Made by a program: the position numbers and the translations under genes
The notes under the pieces: model-generated
Databases searched by the model: none
The model's input: the letters and a program-made list of their open reading frames with translations, nothing else
Told to the model about the DNA's origin: nothing
In this document: one piece after another, positions 32,222 through 42,689 of the stretch
Layout: each line of letters opens with the position of its first letter
Numbering within the stretch: the first letter of the stretch is position 1
NCBI GenBank assembly: GCA_037157565.1
Contig: JAZHRO010000003.1
Span: forward strand, 69,938,501-70,002,500
Reading direction: 5' to 3'
Origin: Thalassia testudinum
Taxonomy: Eukaryota; Streptophyta; Magnoliopsida; Alismatales; Hydrocharitaceae
Length of the DNA stretch: 64,000 nucleotides

Positions 32222-33402
32222 GCAAAAACTATATGCTATTTATAAAAGAATTAGGTTAGATTATTTGGACCTGAGTTATTTTCAATCATTAAGAAATTGT
32301 CTACTTAAGAACTGAACTTTCAAAGACACAACAGTGCCCGGGTATCAGCCAAAATGCAGACCGCCTCAAGCCTCGCCTTATTCAAAGAAAAATTTCTTTT
32401 TCTGTTTTTACCCTCTTTTTTTTTTTTAGATTTTCAAATTTTAGGGTTTAAGAGTGGCTTTCTACGGCCATTCAACTCACCCAAGATTTGATGAGAACCC
32501 TAAGTTTTAAGCATCTTATTGTGATTGTGATAGACTCGTTGACCGGCAATTAAAACGGACTTCGGATTTCTACGCCTCTAGGTGACCTCAAAAAGAATTC
32601 TACCTAAAGGTGTATCTTTACAACCGGTAGCTTTCTCCCTACTTTTATTTTTTTAACGGGGTCAACACAAGGGTGAATCCAGTGTATATCTCCCCGGTTT
32701 ATTCTACTTCTCCGCTTCTTCCTAAGTGTTTTGGGAATTTTTAGTGCATTTTCTGAGCTGGGTTCTGGACAACCGGTCGATGAGCTGTTACCACCGACAA
32801 CTTGCCAGCCATACTCGTGCGGCGAAGTGTGGCTTATTTCTTTTTGTTCTTTTCTCCTTTTTGATTTTTTTTTTTTTTTTTTTTTAAGTAGGTGGCTTCC
32901 CTGGTCTAAGATTTACCTAAAGGCAGCAAAAAGAGAAAGGTCCAGTGACTGGGCTCTAGACAACCTACCTATGGGCTGTTACCCACGATAACTTGCCAGC
33001 CATATCACCCTAGAAGGTACATTAGCTACCCAATTTCCGTTAAAATCGCCAAACAACGAGTCAGTGCAAAGAAAGTGTGTAGATGCTTAAAACTCAAAAT
33101 TCCCTTAAATCAGAGGGCGGGTTGACAAGTCGTGTACTTATCACCCAAACTTATTTACTCCAATTAAAATAAAATTCAAGTTGGCGAGAACTCGAAAAAC
33201 AAATCCACATTTTAGTGGATATACGGGCTGATTAAGTCCAAAGACCTGAAGGGTCTTTGTGTTCAGAACATAATATAGTATTTCTTAAGATCGAAAATTT
33301 TCTGAAACCCAAATTCTCTTTCCTAATTTTGATTTTTTCCTTTTTTTTTTTTTTTTTTAAATAAAACAAATCTACGGAGCTGACGAATGAATTCAAAGAT
33401 AA
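32222..33402 (-). other. 3' untranslated module of element D with two hairpin repeats
   Basis: No gene is seen. It matches 11796-12970 of B inverted. The two 60-bp repeat units are at 32761-32813 and 32951-33006. T-rich runs lie near 32410, 32865 and 33340. Confidence 0.75.
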
Positions 33403-33446
33403 ATATCCATCCCCCCATGCCTATCTAATGCAATGTCCTCATTGTA
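33403..33446 (-). other. Inner polypurine-tract motif of element D
   Basis: The plus strand carries ATCCCCCCATGCCTATC, then AATGTCCTCATTGTA. It overlaps the very end of the long frame, which suggests that the last codons of that frame may not matter. Confidence 0.65.
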
Positions 33447-35232
33447 TTAAAAAGACATAAAATAGAGTGGAAAAGCGTAGAAAGCACCTGAATTGCGTGG
33501 ATATCGGGTCCGCTCCGAGATGAAAATGATAAAGAACTGTATATGTGCTGAGTTTAGTGCCTTCAGCTAGGCACACTATACAAAGAAAAGAAATGAAGAA
33601 TTCACATGTGCAGGTCAGAATTAGAATAAACAGAAGAATCCTCTGACCTGTCAGCAGAGGTCCACAGATGTGGACCAGATTGTGGTGCAGACCCACACCC
33701 CATAATCGAGAATATCTTAGGTTCTGGATAAAAATTACCCAAAACCTAAAATCAGAATGCAAGCGGGGTCGGGCCTGCGATTTGTGAGGATGCAACCCAA
33801 GGCCAAAATGTCGGGTTACAGAGAATTGAAGCTCAAAAGGATAATCGTTAAATGTGTGCTTGAGTTTGACATCCTCGAAACAAATGTCGTAAGGGTTCTG
33901 ATTTGATGGTTTCAGTTTAAAAGGAACCCTTTGACTCAATCTTCCATTTCCTCCAAAATTGACTTCCCAAATCAGAATTTCCCAGCTCCTATCCTCCTCA
34001 TTCGGCATATCAAATTCCATGACCTCTTGTATATTCATCACCCCGTCTGAAATCTCCAAGTCTAGATGATGTGGCAAAATCAAAATTGACTTGGGTCTAA
34101 TTATCTCAGAATTAGAATCATCAATAAGCTCAACAGGGTGTAACTGATAATCAGGGCATTGAATTAATTCCTCCAGAAAATGCGATTCTGGATCCGTATC
34201 GTGTGCCCTAATAAGATCAGTTTCCTCAGTTATTGGGCTATCAAATGATCTATCAGATTCCTCAGGCCCAATCGTCTCACAAAAATCGTGATCTGAAAAC
34301 TCGTGTGAGACTTCGCAACTTGAATCTTCACCATCAGGATCCGTATCAATGTATGTCCCAAAATCATTTGTCACTTTGCGTTCCAAGGAGACATACGTTT
34401 CCTCGTAACCCGGCTCAGGGATTTCAGGTGAAGAAATCAAATCATCCTTAATTGGTTGTTTTAATTCAATCTGGTCAGCTTCGTAACACGTGTCCCCCCC
34501 AACAGGTGCCTGAGCGGGTTCTGTCATTGGCTTTCCTGAAGAGAGTTCATCCTGGGAATTATTCCAAGATTGAATCAAAGCAACCACGAATCTCATCCTC
34601 AATTTCGCTAATTTCCCAAGTAGAAACTCACCCGGGTTCTTATCCTTAACATCCTGGAGCCAATCCAACAAAGACTTGTTTAAATCATCAATCATTTCAA
34701 TCAGGGGCTCCAATCTCTCAATGCAAGGTATTGGCTGAACTTCTAAAGATTGAATGATATTCCTCAAGTTAGCCAGAACCTTATCTTGAACCTGATTAAC
34801 CTGAACCAAATGGGTTGGTTCAGGGTTGGGCGGGTTTGACATCAATGTAGAGGAATTAACGAATTGAGATTCGTTATACCCATCCTGATAATAGGTCATT
34901 TTAGATTGTTCAAAAGATGGAGATGACCTAAAGGCAGTGAAATCAGAGGATGGGTAAGGATCAGTGTATCCTTCTTGATTGTAGATCGCATTAGGTTGTT
35001 CATGAAAGGAGGACGATCTATAATCAATGCAACTCTGAGAAGGATAGAATTGAGAATCAAAGTGTTCAGGGTTAGACCCTAAACACGGGGGTCCGGAATT
35101 GTATCCCCAATCCGAACTATCCCAACTAACTGATGGTCGATTACAATACGAGTTGGGATAATTGTCATGTTGCGGATAATTCATGACAGGAGTGAAAGAG
35201 CGGGAATGCGTGAAATATGTGGAAGGATTCAT
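33439..35232 (-). CDS. Novel 597-residue protein of the gag-less element D
   Basis: This is an uninterrupted frame from ATG at 35232, the same start as in element B and 25 nt after a conserved likely splice acceptor. Residues 1-120 are rich in Tyr, Ser, Pro and Asn. Around 155-230 are predicted helical stretches (VNQVQDKVLANLR, IEMIDDLNKSLLDWLQDVKD). Residues about 240-400 are acidic. Near 512-525 is GVGLHHNLVHICGP, which is also recognisable in B and E. Residues about 532-556 (ILLFILILTCTCEFFISFLC) are strongly hydrophobic and could span a membrane. I see no gag, CCHC, protease, RT, RNase H or integrase motif. The tail beyond residue 556 overlaps cis-acting motifs and is doubtful. An Athila env-like origin is possible but unproven; there is no signal peptide. 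Confidence 0.65.
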   Translation of the reverse strand: MNPSTYFTHSRSFTPVMNYPQHDNYPNSYCNRPSVSWDSSDWGYNSGPPCLGSNPEHFDSQFYPSQSCIDYRSSSFHEQPNAIYNQEGYTDPYPSSDFTAFRSSPSFEQSKMTYYQDGYNESQFVNSSTLMSNPPNPEPTHLVQVNQVQDKVLANLRNIIQSLEVQPIPCIERLEPLIEMIDDLNKSLLDWLQDVKDKNPGEFLLGKLAKLRMRFVVALIQSWNNSQDELSSGKPMTEPAQAPVGGDTCYEADQIELKQPIKDDLISSPEIPEPGYEETYVSLERKVTNDFGTYIDTDPDGEDSSCEVSHEFSDHDFCETIGPEESDRSFDSPITEETDLIRAHDTDPESHFLEELIQCPDYQLHPVELIDDSNSEIIRPKSILILPHHLDLEISDGVMNIQEVMEFDMPNEEDRSWEILIWEVNFGGNGRLSQRVPFKLKPSNQNPYDICFEDVKLKHTFNDYPFELQFSVTRHFGLGLHPHKSQARPRLHSDFRFWVIFIQNLRYSRLWGVGLHHNLVHICGPLLTGQRILLFILILTCTCEFFISFLCIVCLAEGTKLSTYTVLYHFHLGADPISTQFRCFLRFSTLFYVFLIQ

Positions 35233-36079
35233 GAGACACGGGAGGAAGAAAGGTGCCCTGCAATACAAACAATCAAACCTGTCCTTAAATGGGTTAGCCT
35301 ACAGACCTACAGACTCCCAAAACCCGTCTTGAGATAAAGGAACGATTTGATCTACTTCTGTTTGTTCAATCCAACCAGTTAGAAGGAGGGACTGGGGAGA
35401 AGGTTCTTCCTTCGGCTTGCGCCTCCGGTTCCTAGTGTACCCCCCAGCCGCGATCGTTTGACTCTGCTCCCCTAGCTAGACATCAGATTGAACAGTAGAA
35501 ACAGACTAATCGAAAATAATCTCGTTCTGAGTTCTGAAGAGCGAGTCCAATCCTTAAGGCCAACGTCTACTCTGTTTTATTTAGGGCTAGGTTTGAATGT
35601 GCTTTGGAATGTGATGGGCCCTTTAAATGGGTTGTGCCCTTAATGATTGATTGCTTTGTGTGTGCGTGCACAACCAGTGGTTTTCAAGCAAGATTATTTT
35701 TGATGTGGTGAATTTTAAGGTTCAAATCTTGCTTAGTAGCTTTTAGGATTCAACTTTAGGTGTTTTCAATCAAGTTTCATTGGCACACCAGGTTTTGCAA
35801 GCACAGGTGAAGATATTTTCCTTTAAAGTTTAAAAAGAATGTGGAGTGCCTGGTAGATCCCTAAGAGTTGAACCTAATTGGCAGCTACTAGATGAGTTGA
35901 TTTTATTTGAAGTGGTGCGGCTCAAACAACTCAAACAACTGGCCTGATGCACCACCTAATTAGGCACACAAATGATTACCCAATCTGATTTCTACTCGAT
36001 TATGTGTTTGGATGTGTGTACCGGCTCCTAAGATTGGTTTACCGGTTGAGTTAGAAAATCAGATGAGGTTGTGTACGCT
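35233..36079 (-). other. Leader of element D, truncated at the primer-binding-site end
   Basis: It matches B's leader from about 9135 to 9964. The splice-acceptor-like GATTGTTTGTATTGCAG ends at 35258. The block 35581-35676 matches the leaders of A and C. About 300 nt next to the primer-binding site are missing compared with B. Confidence 0.7.
35581..35676 (-). other. Conserved leader block of element D
   Basis: The plus strand carries TTTGGAATGTGATGGGCC, then ATGGGTTGTGCCC. It is very like the leader of the gag-coding element A (TTTGGAATGTGAAGGGCG, then ATGGGTAATGCCC). Confidence 0.5.
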
Positions 36080-36785
36080 ATCCGACGCTCGTGCGCGCCC
36101 GCTCGCCCGCGCCTTCGACCCCCTTTCCGCGGCTCGAACCCGCGACCTCCGCTTCGCCCGCAGCTGCGTCGCCGCTGCGCTACGCGGGCGAAATGGTCGC
36201 GCGGACGTTTTTAAACGCGCGCGACCGCAGCCGTTGGATCGAGATCCAACGGCGGAGAGGAGACGTTGCGCGGTCTTCACAGGACTCCTGCGGCCGATTG
36301 GGCGGCTGGGATGGCGCCACGTGGTGCCATCTTGGCCGTCCATCTTCTGGAAGTTTTAGATGGTGCGACGGATGTCGGATTGACTCGATTTTTGTGTCGT
36401 TCGGCTGCGATCGTCGATCCGAATTCATCCGTGTGGTCGGATTTTCCATCTGAAGTGCGAATTTACACCATCCTGGCCCTTGATCTTCTAGGGTTCCCCG
36501 GTCTCTATCTAATGCTACGGATGCCTGATTAGGGCGATCTTGGAGTCGTTGAACTCCAATCGTCGCCCTGATCATATCCATACGGTTGGATCTTTGATCC
36601 GAGGCCCCGATAAAATATTTGCCCTGTCCAAGCACATAAAAGGAGACAATTAACCTCCATTTTATTCAAACTACTCTAAATGCAAGATGATGCATGTAAT
36701 GCAATATTTATATCATGAAATGCAATCCTATGCTTAAGAACATGCATAAATAGACATTTTAAGTAGTGTAAATGTGTTTACATCA
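36080..36785 (-). repeat. Remnant of the 5' LTR of element D
   Basis: This is collinear with 31485-32190, 706 bp in each, without indels and with about 11 differences by eye. It is U3 only; the TATA box, R, U5 and primer-binding site were deleted. The frames at 36012-36635 are LTR sequence. Confidence 0.92.
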
Positions 36786-36790
36786 GCGCG

Positions 36791-38761
36791 TGAAGGACTA
36801 GGATAATTGAGAAGAGGGAGTGAAAGTGCTAAAGAAGGAAAAACTAAAGTGAGAAGAAGCTACACCAAGTAGAAAAGGCAACATAATATTAAGCAGATTT
36901 CTATTTTACAAAAGTAGAGGAAAGCTTCTACTACAAAATGTAAAACTACAAAAGTAAAAACACAAATCCTAGAAGATGATGGTGAAGAGGGAAAGCTCCT
37001 TGCTCCAACTGTGGCTACTCCCGCAATTAAAAAAGGTCATCCTCTTATTCTTGAACCAGAGAGAGTCTCCTCCTAGCAAGCCCAAGGGAGGCATGCTTAA
37101 CTCCTCCAAGGTGGATGGAATTCCACCTTCAAAGGCTTCTCCTAAGGTGTTGTGGACCACCTTTGATTCCTCTTCCAAGGGTGGTAGTGTACCACCCTTA
37201 AATCCACCACTTCATAGGGTAGGCGTGTACGCTAGGTTGTCCTCCAATGCATGGCTTCCTTAATTTGGCTTGCGTGGGCACAAGAGAGGAGAGGAGAGAA
37301 GAGAAGAGAAGAGGGGATGGCACCAAGGGGACAGAGTATCCCCTTAATCTTCTTCTTCTTCTTCTTCTTCTTCTCTTGACCTTCTTTGTAGGTGGAAATA
37401 TAGGTAGAAAAATTGTAGCCAAGGGTGGATTTTTTTGGTGGAATATGATGGGTATTTATAGAGGTGGAGAGGGGGGTAGTAGGCGTGGGTTAAGTGGATG
37501 GCTAGGATGTGTTTAGGTGGTGGTTAGGGGTAGTTAGGTTAATCCTATGGCTAGGGTTAATTGGCACCACCTAAGGGGTGCTAAGGGGGGTAGTTATGGT
37601 GGCCAAAAGGCACCTAAAGTTGGTGCCAATTGTGGGTCTTTTAGAAGGTGTTGAGGTGGATGGTGGAGATGGGATCAAAAGGAGATGAATGGTAGGGGTT
37701 CATTGTGGTTTTGTAGGGAAAGTTGGTGCCATCTTAAAGGTGGCTTTAGGAGGTGGTGGGATGAAAGGTGGTGATGGCTAATGGCGCCAACTTGGAGTAG
37801 GGTGGAGCTAGCTTAAGTGAACTTAGGTACGGTTGAGTTAGTGGAGCTAGATAGGAAGGGTTTTTAGGTGGTGGATTGCCAAGGGAGCTGGAGCCTAGCT
37901 AAGCAAGCTTAGGTAGTAGTGGAGTAGAGGAGGAGGTATTGGAGCTAGGGTTTGAGGATAGGAGCTGAGGAGGAGAAGTCTGGAGCTTGAGCTGGAGCTG
38001 GCAGCAGATGAAGAGGGTGGCATGGAACTACTCTAGCTGGCCTAGCTTGCCAGTTCTTTGCTAGCTGCTAAGCCAAGCTAAAGTGAGCAGGCATCTACCA
38101 TAATGAGCTGAGATGAGATGAGTCTGGTGCTCCTGGGGGGAATCAAGCTGGTTGGGGAAGCTTAGCTCAATTGAGTTGAGCTAAGTTGAATTCCCGTGAG
38201 TTGGACTTGGGCTTCCTGAGCTGAAATGAAGTCATCTTCAGTTGGCTGGCGTTGAGTGGAGCTGGATGTTGCTAGACCAGAGCTATGGTGAAATCCAGTG
38301 AACTCAGCTGAGCTAGCTAGAGCTCCCTATGGACTAATAGGAGCTGAGATGGGCTAGAGTCAGCTACGTTGAGGTGGATCTGAGCTTACCAGAGCTAGGG
38401 TAAGCTATGATGAGCTCTCTTGAGCTGTTATTCAGCTGAGATGAACTGAATGGAGCAAGTATGAGTTAACCCTAGTTCAGGTGAGCTGAATTCTAGCTAT
38501 GGTGAGCTAGATCAAGTTGAGATCCAACTGGTGAGAGCTTCTCCTTCACCAGTTGCCTTCCTGAGTGTTAGGGTTCTAGGGATCTGGCAATCTGTATTTC
38601 CCTAACACTTGAAAAACACATTAAAAATACAACAAAAAGTGCAATGCATGCCTAACCTAATTAATGCCTAAATGCAGCCCAAGAAACCCATTTGCGGAGC
38701 AAAATCCTAAGAGCTAGGTTTGTTTTATTGCATAAGAATGACGTTAAACTGGCATTTATCA
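36791..38761 (-). repeat. 5' LTR of element C, remainder
   Basis: It continues 30111-30422 after the D insertion; 36786-36790 is the second GCGCG. It matches 15875-17335 up to 38276 and then runs on through the U3 part deleted from the other LTR. TATA box at 37453-37460. CTT repeats near 37350 and AGCT repeats at 37800-38540. It ends TTATCA at 38761. Confidence 0.85.
37453..37460 (-). promoter_or_regulatory. TATA box of the C 5' LTR
   Basis: The minus strand reads TATAAATA, the same as at 16509-16516. Confidence 0.65.
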
Positions 38762-39769
38762 ATTTATGGCTGAAATGGAGCTTGAGAAGTTCGGTATGAT
38801 CTTGATGTCCTTTTATAGTCCTTTGGAGGAAGTTTTGAGCTTTGGAAGCAAGCTTTCCAAGCTTGGAAAGCTTCACCAGAGATAGGAATTCTAGGATACC
38901 CTAATCTCTCATGCATTTGCAAGAGAGATTGGGAAAGTTTGAGAGCTTGGGAATTGGCTCAAAAGGAACAAAATTCCTTTACGAACTTCCCTTACAAATT
39001 TAAGAGGGATTCGTCAATGAATCAAGGAGAACTTGCCAAATTTAGGTCGCCGGAGTTTCTACAAATAGGATTCATGGCAGCAGGGACCTTTCTTTGAAGA
39101 CGATGATAAAGTTTGGGGGCCATTTGCAAGGAATTCAAAAAGCTAAGGATGTCAATGAGATAAAAAAAGTCAACCAAAATGCAAACTTGGTCAAGATGAT
39201 CTCAGATTGGACCAAAATGTTGGTGCAAACCTAATTTGGACCTAAGGAATCCAATGGTGAAGTTGGATTTTGGTTTTGACCAAGTTCGACTATGTAAGTT
39301 TTTTAAAAACCCAAATTAGGGCAAATGTTAGTCTGAGACTCTATTTTGGGTCAGGGCTAGTTCTAATGGTAAAATTGAAGGTAAAAACCCTAGAGAATAT
39401 TTTTCTATGGATTTTAAAGGGTTTAGGTGAATTTTATCCTGATCAGAACCTTAGTTAATTAAGCAGGTCTATTTTTAGGGTTTTAGAAGTCATTTAATTC
39501 TCAAAACACGTAAAAACCCCTTTCTGTTTTCTCTAACCCACTTGTTGGACATTTAATGCCATTTATCCCCTAACTAACCCTTGAGAAAACCCATGGTTGT
39601 TATACACTCAAGATATGATGGTAAAATTGTAGTTTTAACCCTTGTTTCTTATCTTTCTTTCAGAATGGATTTGCAATGAATTATGGCCTTCTGACAGTTA
39701 TGTACAAGCATTTATTCGTTGATAGTAACTAAATTGAGCTAGTTATGTCTCATGATGGTGTTCGCATCA
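38762..39769 (-). repeat. Proximal piece of the 3' LTR of element F
   Basis: It matches 49976-50993 of the 5' LTR (GGAAGCAAGCTT, GGATACCCTAATCTCTCATGC and more). It holds an intact TATA box at 38810-38817 and ends TTCGCATCA beside the outer polypurine tract. The first five bases (ATTTA) are C's second target copy. Confidence 0.85.
38810..38817 (-). promoter_or_regulatory. TATA box of the F 3' LTR
   Basis: The minus strand reads TATAAAAG in the context AGGACTATAAAAGGAC. In the 5' LTR (50026-50033) it has decayed to TACAAAAG. Confidence 0.65.
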
Positions 39770-39799
39770 TACCCCCATGCCTAGCTTTTGCTAGTCCCT
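39770..39799 (-). other. Outer polypurine tract of element F
   Basis: The plus strand reads TACCCCCATGCCTAGC, then TTTTGCTAGTCCCT, beside the 3' LTR. The motif is nearly identical to that of D, although the elements are otherwise different. Confidence 0.8.
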
Positions 39800-41130
39800 T
39801 AGCAAAATCTCGTGGAAATAACTCAAATTCAAGACCACATGTTCAGATCTCAGATGTGTGCTTTCTTTTGTAGATTAGGTCAAAATGCCAATAGTAGGCC
39901 TAAAGGTACTCAAGTACTAACCAAGATCCGGACCTGACCAGCTTTAGCCACAATCCACCACGAAGGTTTCTAAGGCCCAAAGGAACTAACCTAAGGTTCA
40001 TTGAACTCCACGGTTAAATCACCTGTGCTTGTAACATGTTTTAACCCAAGTTCAATTTGCAGTGCATTTTTGTAAGAGATAGAAGAATTTTTTTTTTTGA
40101 GAGTTTTCTCTCTTTTCCTTCTTTATTTATACCTTTGGATTGGCTTTATGACATGGTCTGTATTGGATTCGTAGCTCCTACCATCAATCCTTGCAGGGTC
40201 GCTGGCAATCGATGCTTCAAGATAGCACTGCCCATGGCAACCCCCAGAACCCTGGCTTTTGAGATTTTGGGTTAATCCTGCCCATGGCGTTCTGTAGCTA
40301 AATCGAGACCTTGGCAATCGACATTTCAGGATAATGTCACCCATGGCACCTGAACCAGCACAAGGTGCTTACATGCCCCCGGTAGAATATTTAGATATCC
40401 TAGGAGACAAGCACCGAGGAGATGGTATGTTATTGCACATCTTCGAGGGGAATTTCCCATCTCTCTGCATTGAGAACTCTTCCAAATCAACTTGTGTTGA
40501 TCAGCTGCTCCTAATCTAGGTAGCTTTTTCAGAACAGATTCAATGCATTTGTGTGATTTTGATAATTAAGTACACTAAACCAGACTGTGTGTGGATCGAG
40601 GTGCTTAGGTTACCGAGTCCCGCAAACTAGAGGTTAGTTAACGAGGCTGAATAATCCCTAAGCCATAGACCTAATACTTAAGCTTCACATTTTCCCCAAC
40701 CTCTTGAGTACTATCTAGATCTTAACGAATACTTGAATTTTTAAGCAAAAAATCACAACTCAAGAGGCCTATGATCAGCATTCATACTAAACACTTTTAT
40801 CCCTTAGCACCTTTTGCCTTTCTATTTCTTTATTTTGATTTGGGCTAGAATTAAGTAGATTCCTTAATCTTTTACTAATGACTATCTCTTTTTGTTTCAA
40901 ACTGTGCTTCTTTTAGACATTTATGTCAACTCCCTTTTTTCTGCTCAAGAATGATATGCAAATTGATCTATCAGAATTTCCTCTCTTCCCCATTTTCTTT
41001 TTTCCTTTTCAATTTTTTATTTTTTGGTTTTTTATTTTTATTTTTATTTATTTATTTATTTTTGGAATATGTAAATTTTTTGATGAAACCCTTTCTTATG
41101 ACGTGATTCTTATAGTGTTTTGCACTTTAA
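39800..41130 (-). other. 3' untranslated module of element F
   Basis: No gene is seen. Two related units, each with GGCAATCGA and CCCATGGCA, lie at 40203-40240 and 40312-40350. A T-rich tract lies at 40985-41065. Frames at 40057-41156 are low-complexity or match nothing. Confidence 0.65.
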
Positions 41131-41170
41131 TACCTCCCCATGCCTACGATTTGTAATGTCCTCATTATAA
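41131..41170 (-). other. Inner polypurine-tract motif of element F
   Basis: The plus strand carries ACCTCCCCATGCCTAC, then AATGTCCTCATTATAAA, the same layout as in B and D. Confidence 0.6.
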
Positions 41171-41377
41171 ATTAGGTGGGTTCAAATTTAGCTTAGATAG
41201 TTCATTAGAACAGGTGTTGGGTGGGTAGATAGGTCTGGGTGACTATTGCAGACGATTTCAAGCTCGGGTACAGGTACTAGAGGTGGAGTCAGCTTTTTTA
41301 ATGGACGAACCCCAAGGAGCAATATGAGTTCAACATAAGATGTGGCAAGAAGGGTTTTGGGTTTTTCAAAAGGATGA

Positions 41378-41402
41378 TGGGTTGCCACCTGTTAAGCGCT
41401 GA
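41378..41402 (-). other. Hairpin motif downstream of F integrase
   Basis: The minus strand contains AGCGCTTAAC and GGTGGCAACCCA. It corresponds to 21461-21486 in E but the stem is partly lost. Confidence 0.45.
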
Positions 41403-41575
41403 GTTAACGCCATCTACCCGGTGCAATGAACTAAGGGATATTGGAGATCAAAAGATACCTCAGCCAAGTTCATATCGGTGAGTTCAATGAACAGCTTAAG
41501 TTGTTAGTGATTCACAATAAAAGGTTTAGAATCAAGGCTGGGTTGACTGATTTCAATGGCACCATTTCCAAAAAT

Positions 41576-42660
41576 TCATCTGATAAGATATGGTCCAATC
41601 CATTTTGATTTGAGTTTTCCTAGGAATAGTTTGAGTTTGGCATCAAAGAGTAAGACTTTCTGACCAATGTGAAAGATCTTTCTGGATATGTGCTTGTCGT
41701 GAAAGGCCTTAACCCACTCTTTGTAATTTCGTGAGTTCTCATATGCAGCATTGCATAGTTCATCAATCTCGCTCATTTGAAGCTTTCTGTGGGTTCCTGC
41801 CTTAGAAAGATCTAGATTACACTTTCGTATAGCCCAATAGGCTTTCTGCTCCAATTTGACAGGGAGGTGACATGCCTTCCCATACACCAATCTGAAAGGA
41901 GACAAGCCCAATTGGGTCATGTAGGGAGTCCTATAAGCCCACAAGGCTTCCAGAAGTCAGGAGGACCAACCTTTTCTGTCAGGTTGTATAGTGACCTGAA
42001 GGATTTTCCTGATCTCCTAATTTGATAGCTCAGCTAAACCATTGGTTTGGGGGTGATAAGGAGTAGAGATTTCGTGTGATACCCCATATTTGGTCATCAG
42101 TGATCTGAACTGAGCATTTGTAAAATGGGTCCCTCCATCAGAGAAAATGGCAAGTGGAATCCCGAACCGAGAAAAGATGTTCTGATGAATGAATTTGATT
42201 ACCACCTTATGATTGTTGGTTCGGGTCAGGATGGTTTCGATCCATTTGGATACGTAGTCAACAGTGAGAAGAATGTACTCGAAGTTGTCCGCAATAGGGA
42301 AGGATCCCATGAAATCAATCCCCCAGATATCGAAGATTTCGCATACGAGAATCGGCTGTAAAGGCATCATATCACGGTGGCTTAGGTTGTGCAAGGTCTG
42401 GCAATGAGTGCATGCCTTATAGTGATCATATGTGTCATTGAAAATCGTGGGCCAATAAAAGCTACACTGGAGGACTTTTGCTACAGTTTTATGTCCGAAG
42501 AAGTGTTCGCCGTAGGCCTTGTCATAGCAGAAGGACAAAATGTCCTGAATTTTTGCTTCCGAAATGCACCGTCTGATGATCTGATCAGGACCAATGTGGA
42601 AGAGGTACAGGTCTTTCCAGATTTAATACTTGGCATTGGAAAGTAATTTGTCTTTCTTGG
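41576..42660 (-). pseudogene. Integrase of element F
   Basis: The main frame (42017-42538) holds most of the zinc-binding region; CYDKAYGEH has Tyr where His of the HHCC set is expected, and CTHC is kept. The catalytic core shows WGIDFMG, FSDGGTHF and PQTNGLAELSN, so the D, D and E residues are present. After a stop near 42020 the C-terminal part (41576-41944) has MWAYRTPYMTQLGLSPFRLVYGK-type sequence and ends KLKSKWIGPYLI, the GPY/F module. No chromodomain follows. In this family the enzyme inserts cDNA into the host chromosome. This copy is broken. Confidence 0.88.
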
Positions 42661-42689
42661 CCTTTGGCCAATCGAACGGGATCTGATGT

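Larger units (their letters stand above)
30423..36785 (-). mobile_element. Element D: young gag-less retrotransposon with an intact novel frame
   Basis: It is flanked by perfect GCGCG duplications (30418-30422 and 36786-36790). The pre-insertion sequence is visible at 15840-15900 in the other LTR of C. It holds a full 3' LTR (30423-32190), outer and inner polypurine tracts, a 3' module, one long intact frame, a leader, and a 706-bp remnant of the 5' LTR. A deletion has joined the leader to mid-U3, removing the primer-binding site and R-U5. No gag or pol is present. By eye, the LTR pieces differ at about 11 of 706 positions, so the insertion is recent relative to the others. Confidence 0.93.
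15555..38761 (-). mobile_element. Element C: Athila-type retrotransposon, gag-protease remnant, hosting E and D
   Basis: LTR edges are TGGTG(T/C)GGAAAATTACG on the left and TTATCA on the right. The flanking 5-mers are ATTAA (15550-15554) and ATTTA (38762-38766), one mismatch apart. The element is interrupted by E between gag and protease and by D in the 5' LTR. The internal part stops in the protease linker, which is fused to a shortened 3' LTR. RT, RNase H, integrase, polypurine tracts and the first part of the 3' LTR U3 were deleted. It sits in the 3' LTR of F. Confidence 0.8.

Noticed and set aside
41576..41944. Possible chromodomain after F integrase
   Set aside because: The sequence ends with a GPY/F-type module and no aromatic-cage motif follows, as expected for Athila-type elements.
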